64,000 nt of DNA from assembly GCF_001282945.1 (NCBI RefSeq), contig NZ_CDMG01000002.1, positions 327,854-391,853 of the forward strand, in the 5' to 3' direction. Under the pieces are notes generated by a model. That model did no database searches. It was not told the origin of the DNA and saw only the letters and a program-made list of their open reading frames with translations. Origin of the DNA: Helicobacter ailurogastricus (GTDB lineage Bacteria; Campylobacterota; Campylobacteria; Campylobacterales; Helicobacteraceae). This document shows, piece after piece, positions 1-8,974 of this stretch (positions within the stretch are counted from its first letter, which is position 1; each line of letters opens with the position of its first letter). A program made the translations under genes and the position numbers.

Positions 1-2
1 AT

Positions 3-368
3 GTCTCTGCTGTGCCCGTGCTCGCCTACCACTACATCCTGATAGACAGAGCCAAGAGCAACCGCTGTTATTGGCATGAAGGGCAATTTTATTGTGCCAA
101 AGTCCCCACAGACTACTACGCCATCAATGGCTTTTCGGCATATTCTAAAATGTTGGCAGGCTCGCATTTTATCCTAGATTGGTGGGACAATGTTTTAAAT
201 AAACGGGTGCTTTACATCGATGGGAGCGTGAGCGGGGACACTTGCGGGTATAACCGCTTGTATGAGGAGTTGATCTCTAACACCATTGGGCGCATTGACT
301 TTACCCGCTCAGAGCATTACCGCTACTTCCATCAGCTCCCCATATACCAACCATGTTATAGGCGTTGA
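3..368 (+). CDS. Hypothetical protein, C-terminal part (5' end outside window)
   Basis: An open frame runs in from the left edge and stops with TGA directly before the queD ATG. About 121 residues are visible; a GTG at 12 is in frame, but the frame stays open to the edge, so the true start is probably upstream. The visible part is rich in Tyr, Trp and Cys (CYW, FYC, the pair WW) and has no membrane segment. I do not recognise the family. The zero-base junction with queD suggests co-transcription with the queuosine genes, which is not enough to assign a role. Confidence 0.5.
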   Translation, partial: VSAVPVLAYHYILIDRAKSNRCYWHEGQFYCAKVPTDYYAINGFSAYSKMLAGSHFILDWWDNVLNKRVLYIDGSVSGDTCGYNRLYEELISNTIGRIDFTRSEHYRYFHQLPIYQPCYRR

Positions 369-995
369 ATGCAAATCCGCCGCTCTTTTCACTTCTGTGC
401 GAGCCACATTGTGCGTAATTGCACCTCTAGGCGGTGCGCCACGAGCATCCACGGGCATAACTACCAAGTGGAAGTCTTTTTACAGGCGCATAAACTAGAC
501 AAGGCGGGCATGGCTTTAGATTTTGGGATTTTTAAAAACGAAATCGCTAGCTTCATCGATGCATTTGATCATGCGCATCATTTTTGGGACAAGGAAGCCG
601 AAGGCTTTAAAAACTTCATCACCAGCACAAGCGCGCGTTATGTCAAACTAAGCTTTAATCCCAGTGCCGAGCATTACGCCTTAATGTTCCATCTTTTCAT
701 TAGTGCGATTTTAGAGGCGACAGAGCTACACAACAACGAGGCAGTGGGAGTCTGCTCTGTGAGGGTGCATGAAACCAGCTATGGCTATGCCCAAAGCGAG
801 ACAGAGGATTTAAGCAATCCCGCTTTAATGGGCGCGATCTCTTTAGAGAGCGTGGTTTTTTCGCCCGCCATTTTAAAGGACATGCCAAATCCTAAACTCT
901 TAGAGCAGCTTTTAAATTACCACAAGGCCAAAAAAAACTCCCCTTGTGCGCCTAAAAAACCCTTTGCTAGCCCAAAGCCCCTAGCCCAAATATGA
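369..995 (+). CDS. queD: 6-carboxy-5,6,7,8-tetrahydropterin synthase
   Basis: Second step of queuosine/preQ0 synthesis: converts dihydroneopterin triphosphate to carboxytetrahydropterin in the cytosol. The 208-residue protein has the zinc and catalytic signature of the family: CASH near residue 10, a catalytic Cys about 15 residues on, HGHNY (zinc His pair), MALDFG, the DHAHHFW segment and the substrate-binding Glu in VHET. The C-terminus carries about 30 Lys/Pro-rich residues after the fold. The ATG follows the preceding stop with no gap, and the 3' end overlaps queE by 4 bases (ATGA), so translation is probably coupled. Order queD-queE is as in H. pylori. Confidence 0.93.
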   Translation: MQIRRSFHFCASHIVRNCTSRRCATSIHGHNYQVEVFLQAHKLDKAGMALDFGIFKNEIASFIDAFDHAHHFWDKEAEGFKNFITSTSARYVKLSFNPSAEHYALMFHLFISAILEATELHNNEAVGVCSVRVHETSYGYAQSETEDLSNPALMGAISLESVVFSPAILKDMPNPKLLEQLLNYHKAKKNSPCAPKKPFASPKPLAQI

Positions 996-1720
996 GCCTA
1001 CCTTTAGTAGAAACCTTTTACAGCTTGCAGGGCGAGGGCTCTTGTGTGGGGCAACCGAGTGTCTTTATCCGTTTAGGGGGGTGCAATTTTAAATGCGTGG
1101 GCTTTGGAGTGAGGGCAAATATTGAGGGGCAAGAGTTTATGGGCTGTGATAGCATCTACGCCGTGCGCCCTAATTCTAAATGGCAATATCTAAAGAGCGC
1201 TGGGGAGCTTTTAGATAAACTCCCCGCTTTTAACCCCGCTTGCTTGCCTTTGATTGTCTTAACGGGGGGCGAGCCAAGCCTGCACTTTAAAAACCCCATT
1301 TTGCTTGAGGCGTTGCAAATCTTGCAAGAAAGGGGACATGTTCTTTGGGTCGAGAGCAATGGGAGTGTGCTTTTCGACTTTAGCCCGCCTTTAGATTCTT
1401 TGCATTTCACTTTAAGCCCTAAATTATCTTTTAGCCAAGAAACAACCCCCCTAAAACCCCTACAAAACATTTTAGATCACGCCCTAGAAGTGGTCTTAAA
1501 ATTTGTGCTAAAAAATCCGACAGACATACACGAGGTGCAAAATTTACTCAAACAATTGTGCTTTAAAACCCCTCCCTTAGTCTATCTTATGCCCCTAGCC
1601 ACAGACAAGGAGCGCTTACAAGAGGGTTTAGAGGGTTTAGCAGAAGTGGCCTTAGCGCATGGCTACTCTTTGGGGCAAAGGCTACACATCCAGCTTTGGG
1701 GCAATGAGGCGGGGCGTTGA
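992..1720 (+). CDS. queE: 7-carboxy-7-deazaguanine synthase, radical SAM
   Basis: Turns carboxytetrahydropterin into 7-carboxy-7-deazaguanine using a 4Fe-4S cluster and SAM. The N-terminus has the QueE signature FYSLQGEG and RLGGC; later LTGGEPS (SAM-binding GGE) and VESNGS are clear. The cluster cysteines appear to be C31, C35 and C52, a C-x3-C-x16-C spacing, where the usual radical SAM motif is C-x3-C-x2-C; the CDS after C52 matches the CDT that normally ends the motif. The insertion between the second and third Cys is a QueE variant. Overlaps queD by 4 bases and recJ by one (TGATG). Confidence 0.92.
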   Translation: MSLPLVETFYSLQGEGSCVGQPSVFIRLGGCNFKCVGFGVRANIEGQEFMGCDSIYAVRPNSKWQYLKSAGELLDKLPAFNPACLPLIVLTGGEPSLHFKNPILLEALQILQERGHVLWVESNGSVLFDFSPPLDSLHFTLSPKLSFSQETTPLKPLQNILDHALEVVLKFVLKNPTDIHEVQNLLKQLCFKTPPLVYLMPLATDKERLQEGLEGLAEVALAHGYSLGQRLHIQLWGNEAGR

Positions 1721-3033
1721 TGTTAGAGGCGTTTAGAGCACACATCGAAGCCATCAGCAAGGAGGATGGCACGCATAAATTCAGCCTAGATAGCGTGCTA
1801 GAAATGGGCGAGGGGCAAAAGGCATTAGAATTGCTGCACAACGCCCTAAAAGCGCAAAAGCAAATCATTCTTGGGGGGGATTACGATTGTGATGGCATGA
1901 GCGGCACGGCTTTAGCCCTGTACTTCTTTAAAGAGGTGCTAAATTATCCTAACATCAATTACATCATCCCTAGACGCAACACCGACAGCTATGGCATGAG
2001 TGTCGCGCTCTTAGAGGCTTACGCCACAAAAAAGCGTTTTGTAAAGACCAGCTACAACGCTAGGGAGGAGGTTATTGGCGGGCAAGCCCTAGATTTTAAC
2101 AATAGCCTTTTCATCACCATTGACAATGGGGCAACCATCCCCGATGAAGTGTGTGCCTTTTTACACGCCCACAACACGCCCCTAATTCTAAGCGATCACC
2201 ACGAATTTTTAGAGGGGCGCATCCCCGCTTGCGATGCCTTTGTGCATCCCCTCTTAAGCTCCAAGCACCCCTTTAAGGGCATTAGCGGGGCGTGCGTAGG
2301 GTATTTATTTTTGCTCGCCTACGCCAAGCACTACGGGGTAAAAATGCGCCTAGATCACTTGCAGTATTTGCAGATCTTGGCCGGACTTAGCACCATAGCC
2401 GACATGATGGACTTAAGCACGCCTTATAACCGGCAACTCGTGCAGCGCATGGATTGCACCCTAAAAACTGCTATGCCAGACTCGCTTAAAGCCTTGTATT
2501 TAGCCCAAAAATACCAAAACCCCTATAAACTAAGCACCCTAGCATGGGACATCATTCCGCTCATCAACGCCGTGGGACGGCTCGATGGCATTGAGGGCTT
2601 TTGCCATTGCAATTTGGTTGTGGATTTGCTCGCCACAAGAGAGGCTAACCCCACTTACGCCGCGCTTTTAGTGCAGACCAATCAAAAACGCAAAGAGTGT
2701 ATTCAAGAGATCAAAAAGACCCTGCAACCCACAAAAAAAGGCCCGCTCATCTATGCGGGCGGGCACATCCCTAGAGGGGTTTTAGGCATGCTGGCCAATC
2801 AATTCTTAGAAATGGGGGGGGTTGTGGCCCTGTGTTGGCGCTATGAAAACGAGAGCATAGAAGCGTCCTTGAGGGCAAAAGAAGCGGATTTAATGCAAAT
2901 TTTAGCCCACCTTAAAGACAAGGGCATTGGCGTGCAAGGCGGGGGGCATAAGCAGGCGTGCGGGCTCGTCTTTGCAAATGAAAATGAATTTCAACAAGCT
3001 TTAGAGTTTTTAGGGCAAGCGCATGCTTTTTAA
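1720..3033 (+). CDS. recJ: RecJ single-strand exonuclease, DHH-DHHA1 part (split gene)
   Basis: RecJ degrades single-stranded DNA 5' to 3' in RecF-type recombination and mismatch repair. From the ATG at 1720 (a TTG lies just before it) the 437 residues hold the DHH nuclease motifs GGDYDCDG (52-59), TIDNG and SDHHEF (DHH at 159-161), and the DHHA1 motif GGGHKQACGL near 410. The frame ends in TAA right after the DHHA1 domain. The missing C-terminal OB-fold domain is encoded at once in the +1 frame (3023-3343). The break sits on a C-TTTTT-A run; with one T fewer the two frames would join into one RecJ of about 540 residues. Either a sequencing indel, a real frameshift or a two-piece enzyme. Confidence 0.85.
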   Translation: MLEAFRAHIEAISKEDGTHKFSLDSVLEMGEGQKALELLHNALKAQKQIILGGDYDCDGMSGTALALYFFKEVLNYPNINYIIPRRNTDSYGMSVALLEAYATKKRFVKTSYNAREEVIGGQALDFNNSLFITIDNGATIPDEVCAFLHAHNTPLILSDHHEFLEGRIPACDAFVHPLLSSKHPFKGISGACVGYLFLLAYAKHYGVKMRLDHLQYLQILAGLSTIADMMDLSTPYNRQLVQRMDCTLKTAMPDSLKALYLAQKYQNPYKLSTLAWDIIPLINAVGRLDGIEGFCHCNLVVDLLATREANPTYAALLVQTNQKRKECIQEIKKTLQPTKKGPLIYAGGHIPRGVLGMLANQFLEMGGVVALCWRYENESIEASLRAKEADLMQILAHLKDKGIGVQGGGHKQACGLVFANENEFQQALEFLGQAHAF

Positions 3034-3343
3034 GGCCCAAAGTTTAGAGGTCTTTTTTAGCCCTGAGTTTTTAGAGCTTTATGCCAAAGGTGAGCCTTAT
3101 GGGGTGGGCAATCCCACACCCCTATTTGAGGTTTGCGCCCCCTTAAAATCGTGGCGTTTTTTGGGACGCACAGGCCAACACATCGAGCTCATCTTAGAAG
3201 ATCACACCGCTCTTTTGGTGTGTAAGTGGTGGTTTTGCCCCCCCAAGCACCATATCCACTTTTGCCCCCCAAACTCCCTATGCCTTGTGGGCGAGTTTGA
3301 TCCCTTTGATAAAGAATTAAAATGTCTAGAAATTAAGCTGTAA
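3023..3343 (+). CDS. recJ: RecJ C-terminal OB-fold part (frame-shifted from recJ)
   Basis: This 106-codon frame carries what normally follows the DHHA1 domain in RecJ: the segment ELYAKGEPYGVGNPTPLF matches the family's 'LGPFGxGNPxPxF' motif, followed by the beta-strand-rich domain that ends RecJ. It overlaps the upstream part by 11 bases and lies in the +1 frame. An ATG at 3023 could start it independently, but no good Shine-Dalgarno sequence stands before it. Most simply this is the 3' part of a recJ gene interrupted at the T5 run at 3027-3031. Whether the cell makes a joined product cannot be told from sequence. Confidence 0.7.
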   Translation: MLFKAQSLEVFFSPEFLELYAKGEPYGVGNPTPLFEVCAPLKSWRFLGRTGQHIELILEDHTALLVCKWWFCPPKHHIHFCPPNSLCLVGEFDPFDKELKCLEIKL

Positions 3344-3369
3344 AACCAAAACTTTTAAAGGAACAAAAA

Positions 3370-3822
3370 ATGTTTTATATTTTTGCACTTTTAGCAGGCA
3401 TGGCCTTAGCCTTACAAGCCCCCGTTAACGCAGCACTGGCTAGAGACATGGGGGGCGTGAGTGTCTTTGCGGCGTTTTTTTCGTTTTTGATAGGGACTTT
3501 GTGCTTGCTGGTTTTAGCACGGGTGTTTCACCAAATACAGGGTGACACTTTGAAACTTTTAGGGCAACAAGAGTGGTGGAAATACATAGGCGGGCTGTTG
3601 GGCTCTTTTGTGGTCTTTACAACCATCACCAGCGCGCCCAAAATTGGGCTAGCCCCCATGCTCGTCTTTTTGCTTGTGGGGCAGTTGTGCATGGGTTTAT
3701 TCTTAGACTCCATCGGGGCTTTTGGATTGGCGCAAAAAACCATCAGCCTGTCTAAAATCCTCGGGCTAACGCTCATCATCTTTGGGATTATTGTCTTTTT
3801 CTACAAGGACATTTTTAAATAA
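3370..3822 (+). CDS. DMT-superfamily small membrane transporter (DUF606/YdcZ type)
   Basis: 150 residues with about five hydrophobic segments (roughly 1-20, 30-50, 72-90, 98-118, 128-146). Features of the DUF606 group of the drug/metabolite superfamily are visible: the N-terminal LLAGMALALQAPVNAAL, where small residues and a conserved Asn line helix 1, and FxSFLIGT in helix 2. Proteins of this group are about 140-150 residues. The substrate is unknown. An AAAGGA ribosome site stands 7 bases before the ATG; the gap to recJ is 26 bases, so it may share the que-recJ transcript. A hairpin terminator overlaps the stop codon. Confidence 0.75.
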   Translation: MFYIFALLAGMALALQAPVNAALARDMGGVSVFAAFFSFLIGTLCLLVLARVFHQIQGDTLKLLGQQEWWKYIGGLLGSFVVFTTITSAPKIGLAPMLVFLLVGQLCMGLFLDSIGAFGLAQKTISLSKILGLTLIIFGIIVFFYKDIFK

Positions 3823-3840
3823 AAAACGCGTAGCGTTTTT
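3822..3840 (+). terminator. Intrinsic terminator after the DMT transporter gene
   Basis: Perfect 8-bp inverted repeat AAAAACGC / GCGTTTTT with a 3-base loop, beginning in the stop codon of the transporter gene and ending in a T5 run. It should end the rightward que-recJ-transporter transcript. Confidence 0.75.
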
Positions 3841-3996
3841 AAAGCGTTTTTAAAATGCGGGGCAATAACCCTGCTTAAGGGCGCAAACACAACGAATTGA
3901 TACAAAAATGCTAAAAATCTTTGGTGTTGTGCGTAACTTAAAAGCGTGGGTTTAGAAAATCTTTAGGGTTTTGAGTTTGCTTTGTTTATTTTTCTT

Positions 3997-4006
3997 GTGT
4001 TAGAGT
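3997..4006 (+). promoter_or_regulatory. Extended -10 promoter for the zinc-ribbon gene
   Basis: TGT-TAGAGT (extended -10, TGnTANANT) in an AT-rich stretch, 29 bases before the ATG at 4035. The same form recurs before several genes here (13578, 22561, 41975). Helicobacter sigma-80 promoters often lack a clear -35, as here. Confidence 0.5.
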
Positions 4007-4034
4007 AACCCACTTTCTTTTAGTGGAGCGTTCC

Positions 4035-4226
4035 ATGCCCATCGCGCCCAAGCCTTATAAACTTGTCTGTCCTTGCGGGTATTCTAAAACCGTGGCTTTT
4101 AAAAGCGATGCTTTAAGTCCGACAGATTTAGCGCAAATGAGCGCAACTTGCCCCAAATGCGGGCAGAGCATGCGCAAAACTTCCTTAAGTCTGTTTGGAC
4201 AAATCTTTAAGGGGTTTAAAAAATGA
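4035..4226 (+). CDS. Small zinc-ribbon protein
   Basis: 63 residues from the ATG at 4035, chosen because GGAG stands 6 bases before it; a GTG at 4023 would add four residues but has no ribosome site. Two Cys pairs, CPCG near the N-terminus and CPKCG about 30 residues later, give a four-Cys zinc ribbon; the C-terminus is basic and hydrophobic (FGQIFKGFKK). No signal peptide. The family is not recognised; a nucleic-acid or protein-binding zinc knuckle is likely by form alone. It stands alone, with its own promoter and terminators on both sides. Confidence 0.65.
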   Translation: MPIAPKPYKLVCPCGYSKTVAFKSDALSPTDLAQMSATCPKCGQSMRKTSLSLFGQIFKGFKK

Positions 4227-4362
4227 TTCAAAATTTATCTATCTTTTAAAGAGCCTAGGGGGTGTGCCCGACTACTGTATTTTGGAGTGAGGGCGTGGCC
4301 GACCTTTGCAGACTTGCGCGGGTTGGAGTGTGATGGCTTATCGCTGTGCGTGGCCACTGCAT

Positions 4363-4392
4363 AAAAAAACGCGCAAAACAAACGCGCGCTTT
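4363..4392 (-). terminator. Intrinsic terminator after nrdA
   Basis: Read leftward, CGCGC - loop - GCGCG is followed by a run of seven T, about 60 bases past the nrdA stop. A second hairpin, ATGCCC / GGGCAT, lies closer to the stop (about 4403-4424) without a good T run. The remaining intergenic sequence (4227-4362) holds nothing I recognise apart from an imperfectly repeated TTGGAGTG. Confidence 0.65.
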
Positions 4393-4441
4393 AATTTCAC
4401 ATGCCCCAACTTTAGGGCATTAGAGCAAAAACCCCATTAAG

Positions 4442-6802
4442 TTATTGGCAATGGTGGCACTCAATGGAGCGGTCAAAGACACTTTTTTCTTCTAAATGGG
4501 GGCTTTGGGTGCGTAGGTAGTAGGTGGATTTTAGCCCGAGTTTCCACGCCAAGTGGTAGATTTCGTGTAAGAGTTTGCCATTGGCCTTATCGAGGCGTAA
4601 AAAAAGATTCAGGCTCTGGCCTTGATCGATCCACTTTTGGCGCACGGCGGCTAGGCGGACAATGTCTTTCGGATCAACATCGTAGGCGGAAGTGTAGTAG
4701 CTCCAAGTGTCAAGGTTCAAGTTTGGCACCACTACGGGGATCATCCCGCTTAAATTCTCTTCAAACCACTTTTTTTGGTAAATGGGCTCGATGGTTTGGG
4801 TCGTGCCGACTAGGATAGATATAGAGCTAGTGGGCGCGATTGCCATTAAATAGCCATTTCTGAGCCCCTGTGTTTGCACCTGCGCTTTTAGGCCAGCCCA
4901 ATCGCAGGCGCTCTTGTGCGGGCTGATTTCTAGGGCTTCCAGCTTGGCCTTATCGATGGGGAAAATGCCCCTACTCCACTCCGAACCCTCAAAGTGAGCA
5001 TAAGAGCCCCGCTCTTTGGCTAATGCGCTGCTTGCCTTAATGGTTTCATAGCTGATTTTCTCCATTAAAGCATCGACTTTGGCGGCGTGCTCTTGGCTCC
5101 CCCAAGCAATTTGCGCTTGGGCGAGCATTTGCGCCTCGCCCATCACACCCAGCCCGATCGCGCGGCTTTTTAAATTCGTGCGCTTGGCTTTGGTGGTGGG
5201 GTAAAAGTTTAAATCAATGACATTGTCGAGCATGCGCACGGCAATGGGCACGACCCGCTCAATGTCTTTGGGGGTGTTGATCTTGCTTAAATTTAAACTC
5301 GCTAGGTTACACACGGCAAGCGTGCCCTCTTTAGGGACTTTAGTTGCCATAAAGATTTTTTGCCCGTTTAAAAAGTCGTTGCTGGTGAGTTTATTTGCCT
5401 TTTTTTCAATGCCTGCATCGGTGCAAACAAGGTCCTCTTCCTCAAAATACACCCGCGCGCCATCGGTAAAATCCACTTGCACTTTGTAGTGGCTCGAGCT
5501 CGTGTTTTGGTAAATCTCAGTGCAAAGGTTGGAGGAGCGGATCATCCCCACATGGGCATTAGGGTTGGCGCGGTTGGCGCTGTCTTTAAAGCCTAAAAAG
5601 GGCAAACCGCTTTCAAAGTAGTTGGTTAAAATGCGCTTCCAAAGCGTGCGTGCGCTGATTTTCTCCTTGCCGATGTGGGGGTTTTGCTCGTAGGCCAAAT
5701 ATTTTTCTTTAAACTTGGCTCCGTAGCACTCGGTTAAATCTTTGCATGCATAGGGGTCAAAGAGCGACCACATCTCATCGTTTTCCACCCGCTCCATGAA
5801 TAAATCGCAAATCCACAACGCGGGGAAGAGATCGTGCGCGCGGCGGCGCTCATCTCCGCTGTTTTTACGCAGATCAATGAACTCCAAAATATCCATGTGC
5901 CAAACTTCTAAATACACCGCGATTGCGCCCTTTCTCGTGCCGAGTTGATCGACCGCAATTGCCACATCATTGACGATCTTTAAAAAAGGGATCACGCCTG
6001 CGCTTGCGCTTTTGTGCCCATCAATGTAGCTGCCTAAACAGCGCACTTGACTAAAATCCCACCCAATGCCCCCGCCGTATTTTGAAAGCAGTGCCATGTC
6101 CTTATAGCTATCAAAAATCCCCTCAATGTTATCCGGGGTCGAGCCGACATAGCAAGAGCTGAGTTGGTGATTAGGGGTGCGGGCGTTGGCGAGTGTGGGC
6201 GTGGCACACATCATCTCAAAGCGGCTTAAAACCCCATAAAACTCTAGGGCTTTTTCATTAGGATCGCTCTCATTTTGGGCCAAGAACATCGCAATCGCCA
6301 TAAACATGTGTTGGGGCAATTCGATCGGGTGGTTGAATTCGTCTTTGAGTAAATAGCGATCATGCAGAGTCTTAATGCCTAAGTAGTTGAATTGCAAATC
6401 CCGCTTAGGCTCAAGGGCCTTATTCAACAGATCCAAATCAAACTTTTCTTTAAAGCCCCGCACAATGCGCCCCTTGCTTTCACCCAGCTCCAAATATTTT
6501 TTGAAGGGCAAGTAGCCCTGAAACCCGCTCACCTTTTCATAAAGGTCTTCTAAGAAAAGTCTAGCGGCGACAAAGCTCCAATTAGGCGCATCCACATCTA
6601 TTTTATCCACTGCCATGCGAATCAAAGCTTGCGCCACGTCTTGCGTGCCAAGGCTGTCTTTAAAATAAAGTTGCGCCTCGGCTTCTAGCTCATCGGCACT
6701 AATGCCCTCTATGCCCTCTGTCGCTTTTTGTATGCTTTGGCGTATCTTTTCCATGTCTATCGAGTCGGTGCGCTCGTTGCGCTTGGTTGCTGTCATTTCC
6801 AT
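4442..6802 (-). CDS. nrdA: Ribonucleoside-diphosphate reductase, class Ia alpha subunit
   Basis: Reduces ribonucleotides to deoxyribonucleotides with NrdB, which is not in this window. The 786 residues begin with an ATP-cone (about 5-95), then the barrel. Visible active-site elements: SSCYVG (first redox Cys), SNLCTEI (the Asn-Cys-Glu radical triad), VCNLASLNL (second redox Cys), and the C-terminal CHHC pair that passes electrons from thioredoxin. The ATG at 6802 is preferred over the TTG three bases upstream because AAAGG lies 6 bases before it. Length matches the H. pylori enzyme. It follows typA by 17 bases on the same strand, so the two may be co-transcribed. Confidence 0.95.
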   Translation of the reverse strand: MEMTATKRNERTDSIDMEKIRQSIQKATEGIEGISADELEAEAQLYFKDSLGTQDVAQALIRMAVDKIDVDAPNWSFVAARLFLEDLYEKVSGFQGYLPFKKYLELGESKGRIVRGFKEKFDLDLLNKALEPKRDLQFNYLGIKTLHDRYLLKDEFNHPIELPQHMFMAIAMFLAQNESDPNEKALEFYGVLSRFEMMCATPTLANARTPNHQLSSCYVGSTPDNIEGIFDSYKDMALLSKYGGGIGWDFSQVRCLGSYIDGHKSASAGVIPFLKIVNDVAIAVDQLGTRKGAIAVYLEVWHMDILEFIDLRKNSGDERRRAHDLFPALWICDLFMERVENDEMWSLFDPYACKDLTECYGAKFKEKYLAYEQNPHIGKEKISARTLWKRILTNYFESGLPFLGFKDSANRANPNAHVGMIRSSNLCTEIYQNTSSSHYKVQVDFTDGARVYFEEEDLVCTDAGIEKKANKLTSNDFLNGQKIFMATKVPKEGTLAVCNLASLNLSKINTPKDIERVVPIAVRMLDNVIDLNFYPTTKAKRTNLKSRAIGLGVMGEAQMLAQAQIAWGSQEHAAKVDALMEKISYETIKASSALAKERGSYAHFEGSEWSRGIFPIDKAKLEALEISPHKSACDWAGLKAQVQTQGLRNGYLMAIAPTSSISILVGTTQTIEPIYQKKWFEENLSGMIPVVVPNLNLDTWSYYTSAYDVDPKDIVRLAAVRQKWIDQGQSLNLFLRLDKANGKLLHEIYHLAWKLGLKSTYYLRTQSPHLEEKSVFDRSIECHHCQ

Positions 6803-6819
6803 CAATTGCCTTTAATCGG

Positions 6820-8619
6820 TCATTTTTTGACACGGCGGCGTGCCGTGGGGTCTAAAACTTTTTTGCGGATACGCAAGGTTAGAGGGGTGATTTCTAAAAG
6901 TTCGTCCTCTTCGATCCACTCTAGAGCGCGCTCTAGTGCCATCAGTCTTGGGGGGGTGAGTTTGATCGCATCATCGCTTCCGCTGGCACGCATGTTGGTT
7001 AAGTGTTTGGATTTAATGGGATTGACCTCTAAATCGTTGTCGCGGCTGTGTTCGCCAATCACCATGCCGACATAGACTTTTGTTTGCGGATTGATAAAGA
7101 GCGTGCCCCGCTCTTGGATATTAAACAGAGAAAACGCGGTCGCCTCCCCATTTTCCATGCTCACCAACGCCCCGTTTTTGCGTGACTCCACGCCTCCGCT
7201 AAAGGGGCGAAACTCTAAAAATGAATGGTTCATCACGCCCTCGCCCTTGGTGTCGGTTAAAAACTCAGAGCGATAGCCAATCAGCCCTCTAGCTGGAATC
7301 TCAAATTCTAAGCGGCTATAACCATCATTCATCGGGTTCATCGCTTTCATCTCCGCCTTGCGCCGCCCCAATCGCTCAATGATCGCCCCGCTAAAATCTT
7401 GGGGAGTGTCGATCACTAAGTGCTCAAAAGGCTCTAGTTTCACGCCATCTTGGACTTTAACAATGACTTCAGGGCGGGAGATGCTAAACTCAAAGCCTTC
7501 ACGGCGTAAATTCTCGGCTAAAATGGTGATCTGCAATTCCCCCCGACCGCTCACTTTAAACTTGCCCTCGCCCATTTCCTCGCACTTCATCGCAATGTTG
7601 GTTTGCATCTCTTTTAGCAGGCGATCTTTAAGCTTGTTGGCCGTTACATGCTTGCCCTCCGTGCCGGCCAGCGGAGAGTCGTTGATGGCAAACACCACGC
7701 TCATGGTAGGCTCTTCAAGGTGCATGGGGTCTAAGGGCATAGGATTATTGGGATCGACCACGCTATCGCCCACATCCATCGCATTAAAGCCGGCAATGGC
7801 GACAATGTCGCCCGCCTGTGCCTGCTCGATCTCCATTCTAGCTAGCCCTAAAAAGCCAATCAATTTTGTGATACGCCCGCTCTCCTTGCTCCCATCGCTT
7901 TTATACAAAGCGACCATGTCCCCCTTTTTGATCTGCCCATTAAACACCCGCACAATGCCGATCTTGCCGACATAATTGTCGTAATCTAGGGTGAAGATTT
8001 GCATCTGTAGAGGGTTATTTGCCTCTCCGCTGGGCGCGCTCACATGCGAGACGATCGTTTCAAATAGGGGCTCTAGGTTCTTTTTCTCATCGCCCAAATC
8101 TTTGATAGCATAGCCATCGCGCGCGGCGGCATACACCACGGGGAAGTCTAATTGCGCATCGCTGGCTCCCATCGCCACGAACAAGTCAAAGACTTCATCG
8201 ACCACCCGATCGGGCTCGGCGGCAGGCTTGTCAATTTTATTGACCACCACAATGGGGCAAATGCCAAAACTGAGCGCCTTTTTCACCACAAATTTGGTTT
8301 GGGGCATCACGCCCTCTTGCGCATCCACTAAGAGCAAAACCCCATCGACCATTTTAAGCACCCGCTCCACTTCTCCCCCAAAGTCGGCGTGTCCGGGGGT
8401 GTCTATGATGTTGATTTTGGTGTCTTTGTAGTGGATCGCTGTGTTTTTAGAAAGGATGGTGATCCCCCTCTCCCTTTCTAAATCGTTGCTATCCATCATG
8501 CGCTCATCGACCTTGTCGTGCTCGCCAAAAGTCCCCGATTGGGTGAGCAAACCATCCACTAAAGTGGTCTTGCCATGATCGACATGCGCGATGACAGCGA
8601 TATTTCTAATCTTTTGCAT
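6820..8619 (-). CDS. typA: Ribosome-associated GTPase BipA/TypA
   Basis: Translational GTPase of the EF-G family that helps ribosome assembly and growth under stress. The 599 residues show the G motifs in order: AHVDHGKTT (11-19), [13 protein letters not shown] and VVNKIDKP, then the BipA-type C-terminal region with [11 protein letters not shown] and the basic tail ending RRRVKK. ATG at 8619 has AAGAGG nearby. A -10 box (TATACT, reverse strand) lies about 40 bases upstream. nrdA follows 17 bases downstream. Confidence 0.95.
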   Translation of the reverse strand: MQKIRNIAVIAHVDHGKTTLVDGLLTQSGTFGEHDKVDERMMDSNDLERERGITILSKNTAIHYKDTKINIIDTPGHADFGGEVERVLKMVDGVLLLVDAQEGVMPQTKFVVKKALSFGICPIVVVNKIDKPAAEPDRVVDEVFDLFVAMGASDAQLDFPVVYAAARDGYAIKDLGDEKKNLEPLFETIVSHVSAPSGEANNPLQMQIFTLDYDNYVGKIGIVRVFNGQIKKGDMVALYKSDGSKESGRITKLIGFLGLARMEIEQAQAGDIVAIAGFNAMDVGDSVVDPNNPMPLDPMHLEEPTMSVVFAINDSPLAGTEGKHVTANKLKDRLLKEMQTNIAMKCEEMGEGKFKVSGRGELQITILAENLRREGFEFSISRPEVIVKVQDGVKLEPFEHLVIDTPQDFSGAIIERLGRRKAEMKAMNPMNDGYSRLEFEIPARGLIGYRSEFLTDTKGEGVMNHSFLEFRPFSGGVESRKNGALVSMENGEATAFSLFNIQERGTLFINPQTKVYVGMVIGEHSRDNDLEVNPIKSKHLTNMRASGSDDAIKLTPPRLMALERALEWIEEDELLEITPLTLRIRKKVLDPTARRRVKK

Positions 8620-8656
8620 CTAAGCCTCTTGGTTATGGTAGATTTTTGGAGGGGCT

Positions 8657-8662
8657 AGTATA
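8657..8662 (-). promoter_or_regulatory. -10 box upstream of typA
   Basis: TATACT on the reverse strand, 37 bases before the typA ATG, in the short gap between typA and the small membrane gene. No clear -35. Confidence 0.45.
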
Positions 8663-8697
8663 ACCAAACTTTACTTAGGGCAAAATCTGCAAAAAAG

Positions 8698-8901
8698 CTA
8701 GTTTTTGGAGCGGAAAATAAACTTATCGATTTTAAAAAAGATGATTGCACCGATGGTTTGCCCGATAAAGAGATTGAGCCAAAGGGGGGTGTGCATCCAC
8801 TCAAACAAGAGCATGAAGGGCAGCATCACCACCGCCGAAACCATCCAACGCACCCAGTAAATCAAGAACAAACGAGTTTTATATGCCTCAAAAAACTTCA
8901 T
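8698..8901 (-). CDS. Small two-helix membrane protein, unknown function
   Basis: 67 residues from the ATG at 8901, which has AGGAGA 5 bases before it; a longer frame to 8937 has no ribosome site. Two hydrophobic helices (about 10-33 and 40-57) are joined by a short loop, EWMHTP; the C-terminus is basic (KIDKFIFRSKN). The family is not recognised. It lies between katA and typA on the same strand, 73 bases past katA, and could be read through from katA; no link to catalase function is shown. Confidence 0.7.
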   Translation of the reverse strand: MKFFEAYKTRLFLIYWVRWMVSAVVMLPFMLLFEWMHTPLWLNLFIGQTIGAIIFFKIDKFIFRSKN

Positions 8902-8974
8902 TCTCTCTCCTAAGACAAGATCACGCAAGGACAGCAAAATTCGGTGTATCGATGGTAGCCCCCTCCTTTAAAAA

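Noticed and set aside
4227..4362. Possible structured RNA (repeated TTGGAGTG, GC-rich) between the zinc-ribbon gene and nrdA
   Set aside because: No match to SRP RNA, 6S RNA, RNase P RNA or tmRNA landmarks, and no promoter found.
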